A DNA stretch of 64,000 nucleotides from an uncultured Bacteroidaceae bacterium (lineage in GTDB: Bacteria > Bacteroidota > Bacteroidia > Bacteroidales > Bacteroidaceae), in the NCBI GenBank assembly GCA_905234605.1, contig CAJOIE010000001.1:248001-312000 (forward strand), in the 5' to 3' direction. A program made the translations under genes and the position numbers. The notes under the pieces were generated by a model. It did not search any database. It had not been told where the DNA came from and saw nothing but the letters and a program-made list of their open reading frames with translations. This document shows, in pieces, positions 26,880-37,727 of the stretch. Position 1 is the first letter of the stretch, and the number at the start of each line of letters is the position of its first letter.

Positions 26880-26887
26880 TAATTTTG
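26880..26887 (+). promoter_or_regulatory. -7 box (TAATTTTG) of the fasciclin-SusCD operon
   Basis: TAATTTTG matches TAnnTTTG, about 100 bp before the first lipoprotein gene, in an AT-rich stretch. A consensus -33 is missing, which fits a regulated, activator-dependent promoter. Confidence 0.5.
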
Positions 26888-26991
26888 GCCAAAACTAACC
26901 TCCGACACCATACAACGTGCCTCCATTAGGCATGGCTGTATGTGCACACTCGCTAACTAAGACAACTATAATAAACTCAATTTCAATGTGT

Positions 26992-29900
26992 ATGAGAAAC
27001 CGATTAAGCGCTTTGAGCAAACACGCGCCGCGGGCGTTGTGTGTTCTCGCCTTGTGCGGACTGATGTGGTCCTGCAAAGACGACTACGTGCTTGACGACG
27101 AGAAACCAGGTTGGCTGAAGTCCAGCATATACTCCTATCTGGACGAACGCGGCGAGTTTGAGACCTATCTGCGCCTGCTTGCCGACCCCGACGTCAACCC
27201 CGCCAATGCCCGCCCCCTGACCGAGGTGCTGAGCCGCACCGGCTCCAAGACCGTCTTCGTGGCCAACGACGCAGCCTGGCAGCAATTCTTCAGCCACAAC
27301 GCCACCCTCCCCGCCGACAACCCATGGCACAACGCCACGAGCTACGAGCTTCTGTCCCCCTCGCAGAAGAAGCTGCTCATACACTCCAGCATGCTCAACA
27401 ACGCCATCGTGATGGAGAACCTGGCCAGCAGCCAGGGCACCAGCACCTCGTCGCCCGTGCGCGGACAGTACATGCGCCGCTACACCGACGTGATGCTCAC
27501 CGACACCGTCACCTATCTCCCGCCTGAGCAGGTGCCCTACACCCACAACGCGACGGAGATGAACTACTGGCGCCGCTTCCGTGCCCCAGGCAGCAAAGGC
27601 ATCTATGTCGTGACCGACAGCACCGCCAACATGATGCTCCATTTCACTGCCGAGCACATGACCAACCACAAGATAACCGACGAAGACTTTGCCATATTCA
27701 TGGGCACGCCGCGCCAGACAGGCGACGTGCACATCTACGACGCCCTGCTACTCGAGAAAGACGGCGTGGCAGAGAACGGCTACGTCAACGTCACCCAGAA
27801 AGTGATAGCCCCGCTGCCCAACATGGCCGAGGTCATCCGCACCAACGGCAGGACAAACATCTTCAGCCACATACTCGACCGTTTCTCCTACCCCTACTAC
27901 AACCCCGCCGTCACCGAGGCGTGGAACACGCTGCACCCCGAAGCACCCATCGACTCCATCTTCACCAAGCACTACTTCTCCGAGGTGAGCCCGCGCGGCA
28001 CCACCTCAGGCACCAACACCTCCCCCGGCCTCATAGGCCCCGACGGCGAGCGCTTCCAGGACAGCGACGGTGAGGCCGGCCTCAAGTTCGACCCAGGGTG
28101 GAACGGCTACTACATGTCGTCCGACCTGCGCACCGACATGGCCGCCATGTTCGTGCCCTCCGACGAAGCCATGTTCAACTACTTCAAAGAAGGCGAGGCC
28201 GGCTGGCAGCTCGTGCGCACCTTCTCCAGCGACCCCTATGCCGAGGTGGCCGACGGCGACTACGACGCCCTCTTCCGCAAGATCGACGACATACCCTTCT
28301 CCAAACTGCAGCGTCTGGTCAACGTCATCATGAGCCTCTCCTTCACCGACTACGTGCCCAGCAAGATGACCGCCGTGCTCGACGACGCACAGGAAGAGCT
28401 CTTCTCGCCCGAGGACGTCAACAACATAGACACCTGCCTGCTGGCCTGCAACGGAGCCGTCTACGTGATGAACAAGGTCTACGGCCCCGCCGACTTCACC
28501 TCCGTGGCAGCACCCGCATTCATCAGCAAGGAGAGCCGCATCATGCAGTGGGCCATCTACAACGGAGAGAAAGAGAGTGCCGACGTCATGAAGCTCAACT
28601 ACTACGCCTACCTCAAGGCCATGAAGTCGCAGTTCACCTTCTTCCTCCCCAACGACTCGGCCATGCAGCGCTACTTCGACCCCGTGAGCTTCACCTCACA
28701 GAAGAAACGTGTGCTCGCCCTCACATACACGGGACGAGGCACATGGCCCATCTCCACGCGCCTCATGACCTACGACCCCGCCACCGCCACCATCCAAGTT
28801 CCCGACGAAGGCGAGACGATTGGTCAGGACGAAGTGGTGAACCGCCTCAAGGACATCCTTGAGAGCCACACCATCGTGCACGACGGCACCAACCCCATCG
28901 ACAGCGAAGACGAATACTACATCACCAAGAACGGTGCTGCCGTGAAGGTGACACGCGGAGACGACAACGCCATCGTCCGCGTGCAAGGCGGCTACCAGCT
29001 GGAGAACGAGCGCGCCGGCATCACCGGCGGCGCACAGGGCTCCACAGGCATCACCATCACCACCGCCAACACCAACCAGATGCAGAACGGACGCACATAC
29101 GTCATCGCCGACGCCCCCATCATACCGGCCTCCAAGAGCGTCTACACCATACTGACAGAGAGCGGTCTGGGCGACGACAACCCCTACCGCGACTTCTATG
29201 AGCTCACCATCCCCGACGACGAGCTCATCCAGGCCTGCGGTCTCGTGCCCAGCTCGACCAAAGCCACCGACCTCAAGAAGAAGCTCGAGAAATACCACAT
29301 CTTCAAGAGCGGCGGCATCGACAACAACGTGCAGTTCTTCAACAACTACCGCTACACCGTGTTCGTACCCACCAACGAAGCCATACGCGACGCCCGCGCA
29401 CACGGCCTGCAGACATGGGAGGAGATGCGTGAATACTACGACAACCTCCCCGAAGACTCACTCGGCTACAAGATGCTGACAGCAGCCGACAGCACCTACT
29501 TCCAGTATTCCATCATCTACCTGAACAACTTCATCCGCGGCCACTTCCTCGACAACAGCATCTTTGCCGACAAGTCGGAGGTCGACGCCACCGACTTCGT
29601 CACGTCAAGCTACAACTCCGAGCTCGGCGTCTTCGTCAAGGTGCACTGCAAGCGAGTCAAGGAAGGCGGCGTGACGACACTCTACGCCAGCGACGCCACC
29701 CACGACGACAGCGACGGCCATCCCACCGATGCCACAGTATGGACAGCCGTACAGACCGACAACAGCAACATCATGGCACGCGACCTCATCTGCTCCCGCA
29801 ACGGCAACGAAGTGACACCCACCAACGCCGTCACGATGAACAACATCATCATACAGGGTTCCAGCTTCGCCGTGATACACCAGATCAACGGCGTGCTCAA

Positions 29901-30048
29901 CCACACCCAGCTCACGCCCTGGACCGACAACGAAGGCCAAGAATGGCTCTACCCCAGCTACAAAGGCAACGAGGCAGAGGCCAAAGCCTATATCCGCGCA
30001 TACTCCATCCCCGACCAAATGCCACTGAAACCCCATGACTATGAATAA
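26992..30048 (+). CDS. Large FAS1 (fasciclin) surface lipoprotein with four FAS1-like motifs
   Basis: 1018 residues from the ATG at 26992 (MRNRLSALSK); an ATG two codons earlier is equally possible. Lipoprotein signal with Cys28 in GLMWSCKDDY; the acidic residues after Cys fit the Bacteroidetes surface-export signal. FAS1 H1-type motifs occur about residues 87 (TVFVANDAAW), 385 (AMFVPSDEAM), 548 (FFLPNDSAM) and 788 (TVFVPTNEAI). FAS1 domains mediate adhesion in many proteins; in Bacteroidales they accompany SusCD pairs with unknown ligands. First gene of the operon; its end overlaps the SusC gene by 14 bp. Confidence 0.85.
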   Translation: MRNRLSALSKHAPRALCVLALCGLMWSCKDDYVLDDEKPGWLKSSIYSYLDERGEFETYLRLLADPDVNPANARPLTEVLSRTGSKTVFVANDAAWQQFFSHNATLPADNPWHNATSYELLSPSQKKLLIHSSMLNNAIVMENLASSQGTSTSSPVRGQYMRRYTDVMLTDTVTYLPPEQVPYTHNATEMNYWRRFRAPGSKGIYVVTDSTANMMLHFTAEHMTNHKITDEDFAIFMGTPRQTGDVHIYDALLLEKDGVAENGYVNVTQKVIAPLPNMAEVIRTNGRTNIFSHILDRFSYPYYNPAVTEAWNTLHPEAPIDSIFTKHYFSEVSPRGTTSGTNTSPGLIGPDGERFQDSDGEAGLKFDPGWNGYYMSSDLRTDMAAMFVPSDEAMFNYFKEGEAGWQLVRTFSSDPYAEVADGDYDALFRKIDDIPFSKLQRLVNVIMSLSFTDYVPSKMTAVLDDAQEELFSPEDVNNIDTCLLACNGAVYVMNKVYGPADFTSVAAPAFISKESRIMQWAIYNGEKESADVMKLNYYAYLKAMKSQFTFFLPNDSAMQRYFDPVSFTSQKKRVLALTYTGRGTWPISTRLMTYDPATATIQVPDEGETIGQDEVVNRLKDILESHTIVHDGTNPIDSEDEYYITKNGAAVKVTRGDDNAIVRVQGGYQLENERAGITGGAQGSTGITITTANTNQMQNGRTYVIADAPIIPASKSVYTILTESGLGDDNPYRDFYELTIPDDELIQACGLVPSSTKATDLKKKLEKYHIFKSGGIDNNVQFFNNYRYTVFVPTNEAIRDARAHGLQTWEEMREYYDNLPEDSLGYKMLTAADSTYFQYSIIYLNNFIRGHFLDNSIFADKSEVDATDFVTSSYNSELGVFVKVHCKRVKEGGVTTLYASDATHDDSDGHPTDATVWTAVQTDNSNIMARDLICSRNGNEVTPTNAVTMNNIIIQGSSFAVIHQINGVLNHTQLTPWTDNEGQEWLYPSYKGNEAEAKAYIRAYSIPDQMPLKPHDYE

Positions 30049-33000
30049 GCTCCTCAGACTCATACTGCTGTGCACCGTCTGCCTGCTCTCCACGACAGTT
30101 TCAGCACAGCAACGACGCATCTCCGGCACCGTCTCCGACGACTTCGACGTGGTGCCTGGTGCCAACGTCGTTGAGCGCGACAAGAACAACCGTATCGTCA
30201 GTGCCACCGTCACCGACATGAACGGCAACTTCACCCTCGCCATCAAGGACCCCAACAACACCCTGGCCGTCACCTACATGGGTCTCAAGCCCTGGGCTCA
30301 GAAAATAGGCACGCGCGTGAAGTGGGACATCCACATGGCCGACAACACCAAGGTGATGAACGTGGTCAACGTCACTGCCAAGAAAAAGCAGCAGAGCGGC
30401 GGCCTGAGCATCCCCGTGCGCGAGCTGGCCGGTGCCACACAGACCTTCAGCATGGAAGAGATGGAAGGCATGGCCTTCGAGTCGGTGGACCAGGCACTGC
30501 AAGGCCAGATTGCCGGTCTGGACATCGTGCAGAACTCCGGCAACCTGGGCTCCGGCACCACCATGCGCCTGCGCGGCACATCGACCATCAACGGTAATGC
30601 CAACCCCCTCATCGTGGTCAACGACCACATCTTCGAGCTGCCCGAGGACGCCCAGGACATCAACTTCGAGACAATGGACAACGAGGAGCAGTTCTCCACG
30701 CTGCTCAACGTCAACCCCGAGGACATCGAGAGCATCGAGGTGCTCAAGGACGCATCCACGGCCAAGTGGGGCTCACGCGGTGCCAACGGTGTCATCGAGA
30801 TTAAGCTCAAGCGCGGTCACCGCGGACCCACCAATGTGACCTTCTCCTACCGCTTCAACGGCACATGGCAGCCCGACGGCTACAACATGCTCGATGGCGA
30901 CGGCTACACCATGATGCTCAAGGAAGCCTACTTCAACCCACAGATGATAGCCACCTCGATGCTTGAGCTGGACTACAACACCGAGTACCCCTACATCTAC
31001 AACCACTTCAGCCACAACACCGACTGGATAGATGCCGTGAAGCAGTTCGGACAGGAGCACAAGTACTACGTCACCCTCTCCGGCGGCGGTGAGAAAGCCA
31101 CCTTCCGCATCTCGGCTGGCTACGACAAGAGCAAAGGCTCCATCATAGCACAGAAGATGGACCGCTTCACCACACAGACAGCCCTCGACTACTGGGTGAG
31201 CGAGCGCATCAAGTTCAGCTCCAACATCAACCTGACCTTCACCACCAACTACAAGAACAACCCCAACGACATACTGGCCCGTGCCTACAACGCCATGCCC
31301 AACATGAGCATCTATGAGTACAACGCTCAGGGCATAGCCACCGGCAACTACTTCAACTTCCTCCCGCTGGCCATGATTGTGGGCGGCACCACAGCCTCGG
31401 GCATCACCAACGACGGCCAACACACCTCGTGGCAGCTGCGCGACCTATTCATGAACGGCAACCCCGTGTCCATCGCCAACAACGCATGGAACAAGGAACG
31501 CCAGTACAACCTCACCCCGCAGTTCTCCATCGACTATAAGCTCCTTGCCACCGACGACGACGGCACACAGCTCAACTACAAGGGCGACGTGCAGCTCAAC
31601 GTGTACAACACGAGCAACGACACCTACATGCCATCAGAGATACGCAACATACCATGGCAGTACGGCGGCAAGAACTCGCTCAACATCGGCAGCAACATGC
31701 GCAACGAGGTGGGCAACTCAGAGTACAAGAGCCTCGAGTTCACAACACGCCACGACCTTCAGTTCTACCCCAAGTTCAAGAACGAAGACTTCAGCGTCTC
31801 GGCACTGTTGCGCTGGGAGCTGGCCTCAGGCTCATCAAGCCGTCAGGGCACAGGCCTGTGGAACGTGCCCAACGGCATCACCGACCCCACCGTGACAGCC
31901 CTGCTCAACAGCGCGAGTGCCAGCAACAACGAATGGCGCAACATGAGCCTCTTCGCACAGGCACACTTCTCCTATAAGAGCAAGTACAACCTCGACGTCT
32001 CCGTCCGCTCCGACGGCAACACCAACTTTGGCAAGGGCCACAAGTTCGGCACATTCCCATTCTTCGGTGCACGCTGGAACATCATCGACGAGCCCTGGAT
32101 GAAGTGGTCGCACAATGTGCTCAGCATGCTCGCCTTCCGTCCCACATGGGGTATGACAGGCTACAGCACCGGCAGCTTCAACCAGTATAACCGCTACGCC
32201 CAGAGCGGCGTCTACAACGGCCACACCGTTGTGCGTCCCGAGAACCTCTCACTGACCGAGATACGCTGGCAGAAGACCCGCAAGATAAACCTCGGCTTCA
32301 ACATCGGCTTCCTCGATGAACTCATCGGCTTCGAGCTCGACATCTACGACCACAAGACCACCGACCTGCTCATGGACAACCTGCGCATACCATCGGCCAA
32401 CGGCTACAGCCATCTGGCCAAGGTCAACGCCGGCACACTGCGCAACAAAGGTTGGGAACTCAACGCCCACACAGGATGGTTTGCCAAGGTGGGCAAGTTC
32501 CAGATGAAGCTGCGCGGCAACATCAACCAGAACTTCAATGAGGTGGAGGAGATGGATCCGCTGCTGCTCGAGAACCTCAACGGTCCCGACACCTACCAGC
32601 CCAGCAACCTGGCATACAACCAGCGCGTGCAGATAGGCAACGCCCTGGGCTCCATCTACGGCCTGCGCTACAAAGGTGTCTACAAATACGACTATGACCA
32701 CAACGGCTACACCACAGCGTCCATCGCAGCCTACGGCTATGCCGAGGACGGCAACACGGGCTACGATGCAGCCGGCAATGCCATCAACACAGCCGCAGCT
32801 GCCGCACGACGCGGCGAGATAGCCACCTGCCCTGTCGCCTACGATGCCGAGGGCAACATGCTCACCGACAAGCAAGGCAACCCGCTGCCCATGTACTACT
32901 GCTACAACGAGACATACCACTACCAGTTCCAGGGCGGTGATGCCATCTATGAGGACATCAATCACGACGGACAAATCGACCGCTACGACATGGTCTATCT

Positions 33001-33511
33001 CGGCAACTCCAACCCCAAGTGGTATGGCGGCTTCGGCTTCACGCTCAAATATGAGCGTCTGCAACTCACCACTGGCTTCAACTTCCGCGTTGGCAACCAG
33101 ATTGTGAACCTCGCCCGCATGAATGCCGAGAGCATGCAGGCCAATGTCAACCAGAGCTACGCCACTACTTGGCGCTGGCGCAAGAACGGCGATGAGACCA
33201 CCATACCGCGCGCCCTCAACAGCAGTGCCACCAGCAGCTACAACTCACTGCCCAGCGACCGCTACGTAGAGGACGGCGACTACCTGCGCCTGCAATACGT
33301 GCAGATAAGCTACGACATAGACCCAAAGATACTCAAGCGCTATGGCATACGCCAACTCAAGCTCTACGGTTCCATCAACAACCTCTGGGTATGGTCGAAG
33401 TATACCGGTGTCGACCCCGACGTGAGCCCACAGGGATATGCCGTCTGCACCGACAACAACCGCACCCCGCGTACACGCTCCTTCACCGCAAGTATCAACC
33501 TTGGCTTCTAA
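30035..33511 (+). CDS. SusC-type TonB-dependent outer membrane transporter
   Basis: 1158 residues; start at 30035 (MTMNKLLR) or two codons later. Signal peptide to about residue 25 (TTVSAQ), carboxypeptidase-regulatory-like domain (QRRISGTVSDDF to about 105), plug domain with ALQGQIAGLDIVQNSG, MRLRGTSTINGNANPLIVV and VNPEDIESIEVLKDASTAKW, then a beta-barrel ending in SFTASINLGF with terminal Phe. With SusD it imports a bound oligomer across the outer membrane using TonB energy. Overlaps the preceding gene, so translation is probably coupled. There is no N-terminal sigma-interacting domain. Confidence 0.95.
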   Translation: MTMNKLLRLILLCTVCLLSTTVSAQQRRISGTVSDDFDVVPGANVVERDKNNRIVSATVTDMNGNFTLAIKDPNNTLAVTYMGLKPWAQKIGTRVKWDIHMADNTKVMNVVNVTAKKKQQSGGLSIPVRELAGATQTFSMEEMEGMAFESVDQALQGQIAGLDIVQNSGNLGSGTTMRLRGTSTINGNANPLIVVNDHIFELPEDAQDINFETMDNEEQFSTLLNVNPEDIESIEVLKDASTAKWGSRGANGVIEIKLKRGHRGPTNVTFSYRFNGTWQPDGYNMLDGDGYTMMLKEAYFNPQMIATSMLELDYNTEYPYIYNHFSHNTDWIDAVKQFGQEHKYYVTLSGGGEKATFRISAGYDKSKGSIIAQKMDRFTTQTALDYWVSERIKFSSNINLTFTTNYKNNPNDILARAYNAMPNMSIYEYNAQGIATGNYFNFLPLAMIVGGTTASGITNDGQHTSWQLRDLFMNGNPVSIANNAWNKERQYNLTPQFSIDYKLLATDDDGTQLNYKGDVQLNVYNTSNDTYMPSEIRNIPWQYGGKNSLNIGSNMRNEVGNSEYKSLEFTTRHDLQFYPKFKNEDFSVSALLRWELASGSSSRQGTGLWNVPNGITDPTVTALLNSASASNNEWRNMSLFAQAHFSYKSKYNLDVSVRSDGNTNFGKGHKFGTFPFFGARWNIIDEPWMKWSHNVLSMLAFRPTWGMTGYSTGSFNQYNRYAQSGVYNGHTVVRPENLSLTEIRWQKTRKINLGFNIGFLDELIGFELDIYDHKTTDLLMDNLRIPSANGYSHLAKVNAGTLRNKGWELNAHTGWFAKVGKFQMKLRGNINQNFNEVEEMDPLLLENLNGPDTYQPSNLAYNQRVQIGNALGSIYGLRYKGVYKYDYDHNGYTTASIAAYGYAEDGNTGYDAAGNAINTAAAAARRGEIATCPVAYDAEGNMLTDKQGNPLPMYYCYNETYHYQFQGGDAIYEDINHDGQIDRYDMVYLGNSNPKWYGGFGFTLKYERLQLTTGFNFRVGNQIVNLARMNAESMQANVNQSYATTWRWRKNGDETTIPRALNSSATSSYNSLPSDRYVEDGDYLRLQYVQISYDIDPKILKRYGIRQLKLYGSINNLWVWSKYTGVDPDVSPQGYAVCTDNNRTPRTRSFTASINLGF

Positions 33512-33532
33512 CCTCTCTCACACCGACAGGAC

Positions 33533-35407
33533 ATGAAACGCATACATATAATAAAGAATATAGCACTGGCCATCCTCGTGGCCGTCACTGCCACGTCGTG
33601 CGAAGACTGGCTGACCCTTTACCCGCAGGACCGCGTGGTGGAGGAGAACTTCTGGGAGGACAAGAACGACCTGGAGGGCGTGCGCTATGCGGCATACAGC
33701 CAGCTGACAGGTTCGCTGAACCAGTTCATTATCTGGGGCGACATACGTTCCGACAGCTATCAGCTCAACAACTCCTTCACCTACGGCAGCGACGCTGACG
33801 GCAAAGCCGCAAAGGAGCGCCACGACATGTACAAGAAAGTAGTGGAGGCACAGCTCGATTCCACCATGGGCATCTACGACTGGAGCAATGTCTACACGAC
33901 CATCAACTTCTGCAACAAAGTGCTACAGCACGGCCCTGAAGTGCTGGCACGCGACCCACAGTTCACGACTCTGGAGTGGCAGGAGATACGTGCTGAGGTG
34001 ACAGCCCTGCGCGCCCTCAACTACTTCTACCTCATCCGTGCCTTCAAGGACATCCCCTACACCACTCGCGTCATCAACAACGACATGCAGGTGACCGACT
34101 TCCCGCTGTCCAACGGCCTCGCCGTGCTCGACACGCTCATTGCCGATGTGCGTAGCATCGCCGGACAGGGCCGCAACCGCTTTGAGGGCACATCAGGAAC
34201 CATCGACACACATGGTCTGATGACCAACACAAGCATCTATGCCCTCCTGGCCGACATGTACCTCTGGCGCGCAGCCCTGCGCGAAGGCCGCAGCGGCAGC
34301 AACATCATAGCCTCGGCCGATGCCGAGGATGCAGACACCACGGCACAGGCCGTAGGCTTCACCATGGAGCAAGTGAAGGCCGACTGCGACAGTGTCATCT
34401 ACTACGGACAGCTATCACTCAATGCCCTTGCCCGTCAGAACACCATGTCTGCCACCAGTTCATACGGCCGTATCGTCAGCCGCACCAAGGACTACAAGGC
34501 AGGCATCGACAATGCCGAGCTCATCGAGAACGAGGACATCACAAGCGCATATAAGAACAAGACCTCGCCGACCGTAGCCAGCTACGATGCCATTTTCTAC
34601 GTGGGCAACAGCATTGAGAGCATGTTCGAGGTGCAATTCTCTGCCTCCGACCAACGCAAGAATGGCATAGGCAACCACTTCTGGTCGGTCAACAACAACA
34701 ACGGCTCACACTTCTCCATCAGTCCCGACGCATTCCTGAACGCCTACACCAACGACACCCAGATGGGCGAAGACTGCCGCACATGGTACAGCTGCAACAA
34801 CCGCATACTCTCAAGCACGACGCCACTGACAGGCTCTTACAACTTCAAATGGGCCAACTGCACTTTCTATAATAATGGCGGGGCTATTGTGGCAGGCATC
34901 GCGGCATCGGAATACAACAACTGGATTATCTACCGCAAGACCGATGTCATGCTTATGATAGCCGAGGCTCTTGCCGTACGCAACAACGCCGGCGACCTGA
35001 ACGCATGCAAGGATATCGTGGACGCCGTGCACAAGCGTTCCACCGTGGATGAGGTGGCTGCCAGCGGGGCATCCGACACCCGCGAGAACGCCATCAAACT
35101 CGTCATGGCAGAACGACAGGTGGAACTGCTTGGCGAAGGCAAGCGCTGGTTCGACCTCGTGCGCTATGCCGAGCGCATCGGCGGCGGCAAGAATCCCGAC
35201 CCGCGCGAGCCACAGTATCTTGACGGAGCTGCCGGCGTGGAGCAGGTTGTCACAGACTATCTCACGAAGAGCTATTCCGACCTTGAGTCAGCCCTGAAGA
35301 ACCGCATCAAGAACCGCTACGGCCTCTACTGTCCCATCTACTACATGGAGCTCAAGGCCAGCGACGGACAGATGCAGCAGAACCCCGTCTGGAACCGCGA
35401 GAAATAA
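33533..35407 (+). CDS. SusD/RagB family surface lipoprotein
   Basis: 624 residues. Lipoprotein signal with Cys23 in TATSCEDWLT. The SusD fold is shown by LYPQDRVVEENFWEDKNDLE, REDLWEE-like alpha-TPR segments, EIRAEVTALRALNYFYLIRA and the C-terminal VMAERQVELLGEGKRWFDLV, followed by a closing segment YYMELKASDGQMQQNPVW. Forms the lid over the SusC barrel and binds the ligand on the cell surface. Lies 21 bp after its SusC partner. Confidence 0.95.
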   Translation: MKRIHIIKNIALAILVAVTATSCEDWLTLYPQDRVVEENFWEDKNDLEGVRYAAYSQLTGSLNQFIIWGDIRSDSYQLNNSFTYGSDADGKAAKERHDMYKKVVEAQLDSTMGIYDWSNVYTTINFCNKVLQHGPEVLARDPQFTTLEWQEIRAEVTALRALNYFYLIRAFKDIPYTTRVINNDMQVTDFPLSNGLAVLDTLIADVRSIAGQGRNRFEGTSGTIDTHGLMTNTSIYALLADMYLWRAALREGRSGSNIIASADAEDADTTAQAVGFTMEQVKADCDSVIYYGQLSLNALARQNTMSATSSYGRIVSRTKDYKAGIDNAELIENEDITSAYKNKTSPTVASYDAIFYVGNSIESMFEVQFSASDQRKNGIGNHFWSVNNNNGSHFSISPDAFLNAYTNDTQMGEDCRTWYSCNNRILSSTTPLTGSYNFKWANCTFYNNGGAIVAGIAASEYNNWIIYRKTDVMLMIAEALAVRNNAGDLNACKDIVDAVHKRSTVDEVAASGASDTRENAIKLVMAERQVELLGEGKRWFDLVRYAERIGGGKNPDPREPQYLDGAAGVEQVVTDYLTKSYSDLESALKNRIKNRYGLYCPIYYMELKASDGQMQQNPVWNREK

Positions 35408-35450
35408 CCAAGCCTCACCGCTGCCACACGCAGCTATACTGCCCTAAGAT

Positions 35451-37679
35451 ATGAACACGAGAACCATCATAAGACAAGGCTCCACACTGCTGCTTGCAGC
35501 CCTGTGTGCTGTTGCCATGGTGTCGTGCTCCGAAGAGATTGACACCTCCAACCGCTACACCTTCACCGACGAGACGGTGTTGAGCTACCTTGAGAAACAT
35601 GAGCAATACAGCCAGTATGTGTCGCTGCTCTATCAGGTGCCAGTGAGCGATGTTTCGGAATCGTCTGTGGCCCAGCTCCTTTCGGCCAGAGGCCATTACA
35701 CCTGTTTCGCACCAACCAACGATGCCATACAGCTGTATCTTGACACTCTGTTCCGCAAAGGCATCATCAGCGAGCCGTCATGGGAAGGCTTCCACTCCGA
35801 AGCTACCACCGACTCCATACGCCGGGTAATAGTGTACAACAGCATCATTGACGGCGGCGACTTCCAGACATACGACATTGCCTCCTTCCCCAAGAACAGC
35901 AACGATGAGTTCAGCATTGCCAACATGAACGACCGCAAGCTCAGTGTGGTCTACGGCACCGTGAACACCGACAGCATCTATATCAATGATGAGGCTCCAG
36001 TGTCTCTTGTCAACCGCGACATTGAGACCATCAACGGCCGTGTGCACGAGGTGAGCCTCGTCATCGCGCCAAGCAACGACACGATGTTCGACATGGTGGA
36101 ACGCTGGAGTCAGGATGCCACAAGCGGATATATGGTCATGGCCAAGTTGCTGCTGGCCTGTGGACTGGGCGATACGCTGACCGCCGTGCGCGACGAGGTG
36201 TGGGAGCACCTCTACCAGACGAAAGCCGTTGCAGACCTGCCCGCACACAGTTCCTTCGGGCAAGTGGGCTCCATGCCGGCGCACCGCAAGTACGGCTTCA
36301 CCATCTTCGCCGAGACCGATGCCACATGGGCTCGTGTGCTGAACAAGCCTGCAACGGAAATCACCGTGGCCGACGTGATGGGCTATCTGGAAGAGCGCAT
36401 AAGCCTGTTCGAAGAGACAGGCATCACGACAGATGACAACTACACCGACAGGCGTAACCTCCTTAATCTCTTCGTGACCTATCATGTGCTGCCTGAGCGC
36501 ATCAGCCGCGACAAGCTTGTCGTGCACTACAACGAGAAAGGCTACGACTATGCCAACAGCCTCCAGTACACGATAGCTATCTCCGACTTCTACACCACCA
36601 TGGGCGAGCCACGCCTGATTAAGGTATACGAGAGTCGTGAGAGCAACGGCATCTACCTCAACCGTTTCCCCATCCTGCGCAACGGACGCGGCGACTACTC
36701 GCCAGAGAAGCTCAACAAGAACGACTATCACGAGAGCGGCACGTTCCAACGTCTGCGCGGTAACTATTATGTTGACGCCACCCAGCCCGAATACAACGAC
36801 AACTGGGGCGTGGAGGTGCTCAAGCCCTCTGATGTCAATGTCACCAGCGAGTCACCCGTCAACGGCATAGTATACCCCATCAACCGCCTGCTCTTCTGCA
36901 CTCAGAACACACGCATCCAGATGCAGAACCAGCGCATACGCATTGACGCCTCAACCATGTTCCCCGAGTTCATGAGCAACGACCTGCGCGGCATCAAGCA
37001 ATACTACACCGAGGGTGCCAGCAACTGCCGCGGCATTCCGTCGTCATACCCCTATCTGGCCGACGTAGATATTAAAGAAGGCACCAACTTCTACTATTTG
37101 CCAGGCCTCAATCAGGGATGGTGCAACATGGAGGCCGACGAGTTCAACGTCATTGGTCACTATGAGTTCACCATGAAGCTTCCACCCGTGCCACGCGCCG
37201 GACACTATGAGTTACGTTTCGGCGTGGCCACAGGGTCATACGTGCGCGGCATGTGTCAGGTCTACTGGGGCAAGGACAAGCAGAACCTGCCAGCCGTCGG
37301 CATACCTATGGACTTGCGCGTCGGCGGCAAGTTCCGCCGCCTGCCTCCCAACATCCAGCAGCCATCAACCGTGGGATGGGAAGAAGACACCGACGACCAG
37401 GAGACTAACGACGAGATAGACAAGAAGATGCGCAACAACGGCTTCATGAAAGCCCCTGAGTCGTGGACGGCACGTCTCGGCACAAGTGAGACTGTGCGTG
37501 GCTATGAGTACATCACCCGCCGTATCCTGGTGAGTGCCGACATGGAGCCCAACACAAGCTACTACATCAAGTTCAAATCGGTGCTTGAAGACACTAAGAA
37601 AGAGTTCTTCATGGACTATATAGAATACTGCGCCAAGGAAGTCTACGACAACCCCGAAGAAGCCGAAGACATCTGGTAG
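35451..37679 (+). CDS. FAS1 surface lipoprotein, paralogue 1 of tandem pair
   Basis: 742 residues. Lipoprotein signal with Cys26 in AMVSCSEEID, acidic after Cys. First FAS1 motif near residue 83 (YTCFAPTNDAIQLYL) with VIVYNSIIDGGD and IANMNDRKLSVV, second near 281 (GFTIFAETDATW). The C-terminal half (about 400-742) is a separate conserved region with NRFPILRNGRGDYSPE, PPVPRAGHYELRFGVATGS, GMCQVYWG and EVYDNPEEAEDIW, probably beta-sandwich binding modules. Same length as the next gene and clearly homologous along its whole length, so the two arose by duplication. Confidence 0.85.
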   Translation: MNTRTIIRQGSTLLLAALCAVAMVSCSEEIDTSNRYTFTDETVLSYLEKHEQYSQYVSLLYQVPVSDVSESSVAQLLSARGHYTCFAPTNDAIQLYLDTLFRKGIISEPSWEGFHSEATTDSIRRVIVYNSIIDGGDFQTYDIASFPKNSNDEFSIANMNDRKLSVVYGTVNTDSIYINDEAPVSLVNRDIETINGRVHEVSLVIAPSNDTMFDMVERWSQDATSGYMVMAKLLLACGLGDTLTAVRDEVWEHLYQTKAVADLPAHSSFGQVGSMPAHRKYGFTIFAETDATWARVLNKPATEITVADVMGYLEERISLFEETGITTDDNYTDRRNLLNLFVTYHVLPERISRDKLVVHYNEKGYDYANSLQYTIAISDFYTTMGEPRLIKVYESRESNGIYLNRFPILRNGRGDYSPEKLNKNDYHESGTFQRLRGNYYVDATQPEYNDNWGVEVLKPSDVNVTSESPVNGIVYPINRLLFCTQNTRIQMQNQRIRIDASTMFPEFMSNDLRGIKQYYTEGASNCRGIPSSYPYLADVDIKEGTNFYYLPGLNQGWCNMEADEFNVIGHYEFTMKLPPVPRAGHYELRFGVATGSYVRGMCQVYWGKDKQNLPAVGIPMDLRVGGKFRRLPPNIQQPSTVGWEEDTDDQETNDEIDKKMRNNGFMKAPESWTARLGTSETVRGYEYITRRILVSADMEPNTSYYIKFKSVLEDTKKEFFMDYIEYCAKEVYDNPEEAEDIW

Positions 37680-37727
37680 CGTATGCAACAACTAACATCT
37701 ACAGATATAGAACAGCCTGATATAACA

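Noticed and set aside
37683..37727. Upstream ATG extending the second tandem FAS1 protein by 15 residues
   Set aside because: It would place hydrophilic sequence before the lipoprotein signal. The ATG at 37728 gives the same length as its paralogue.
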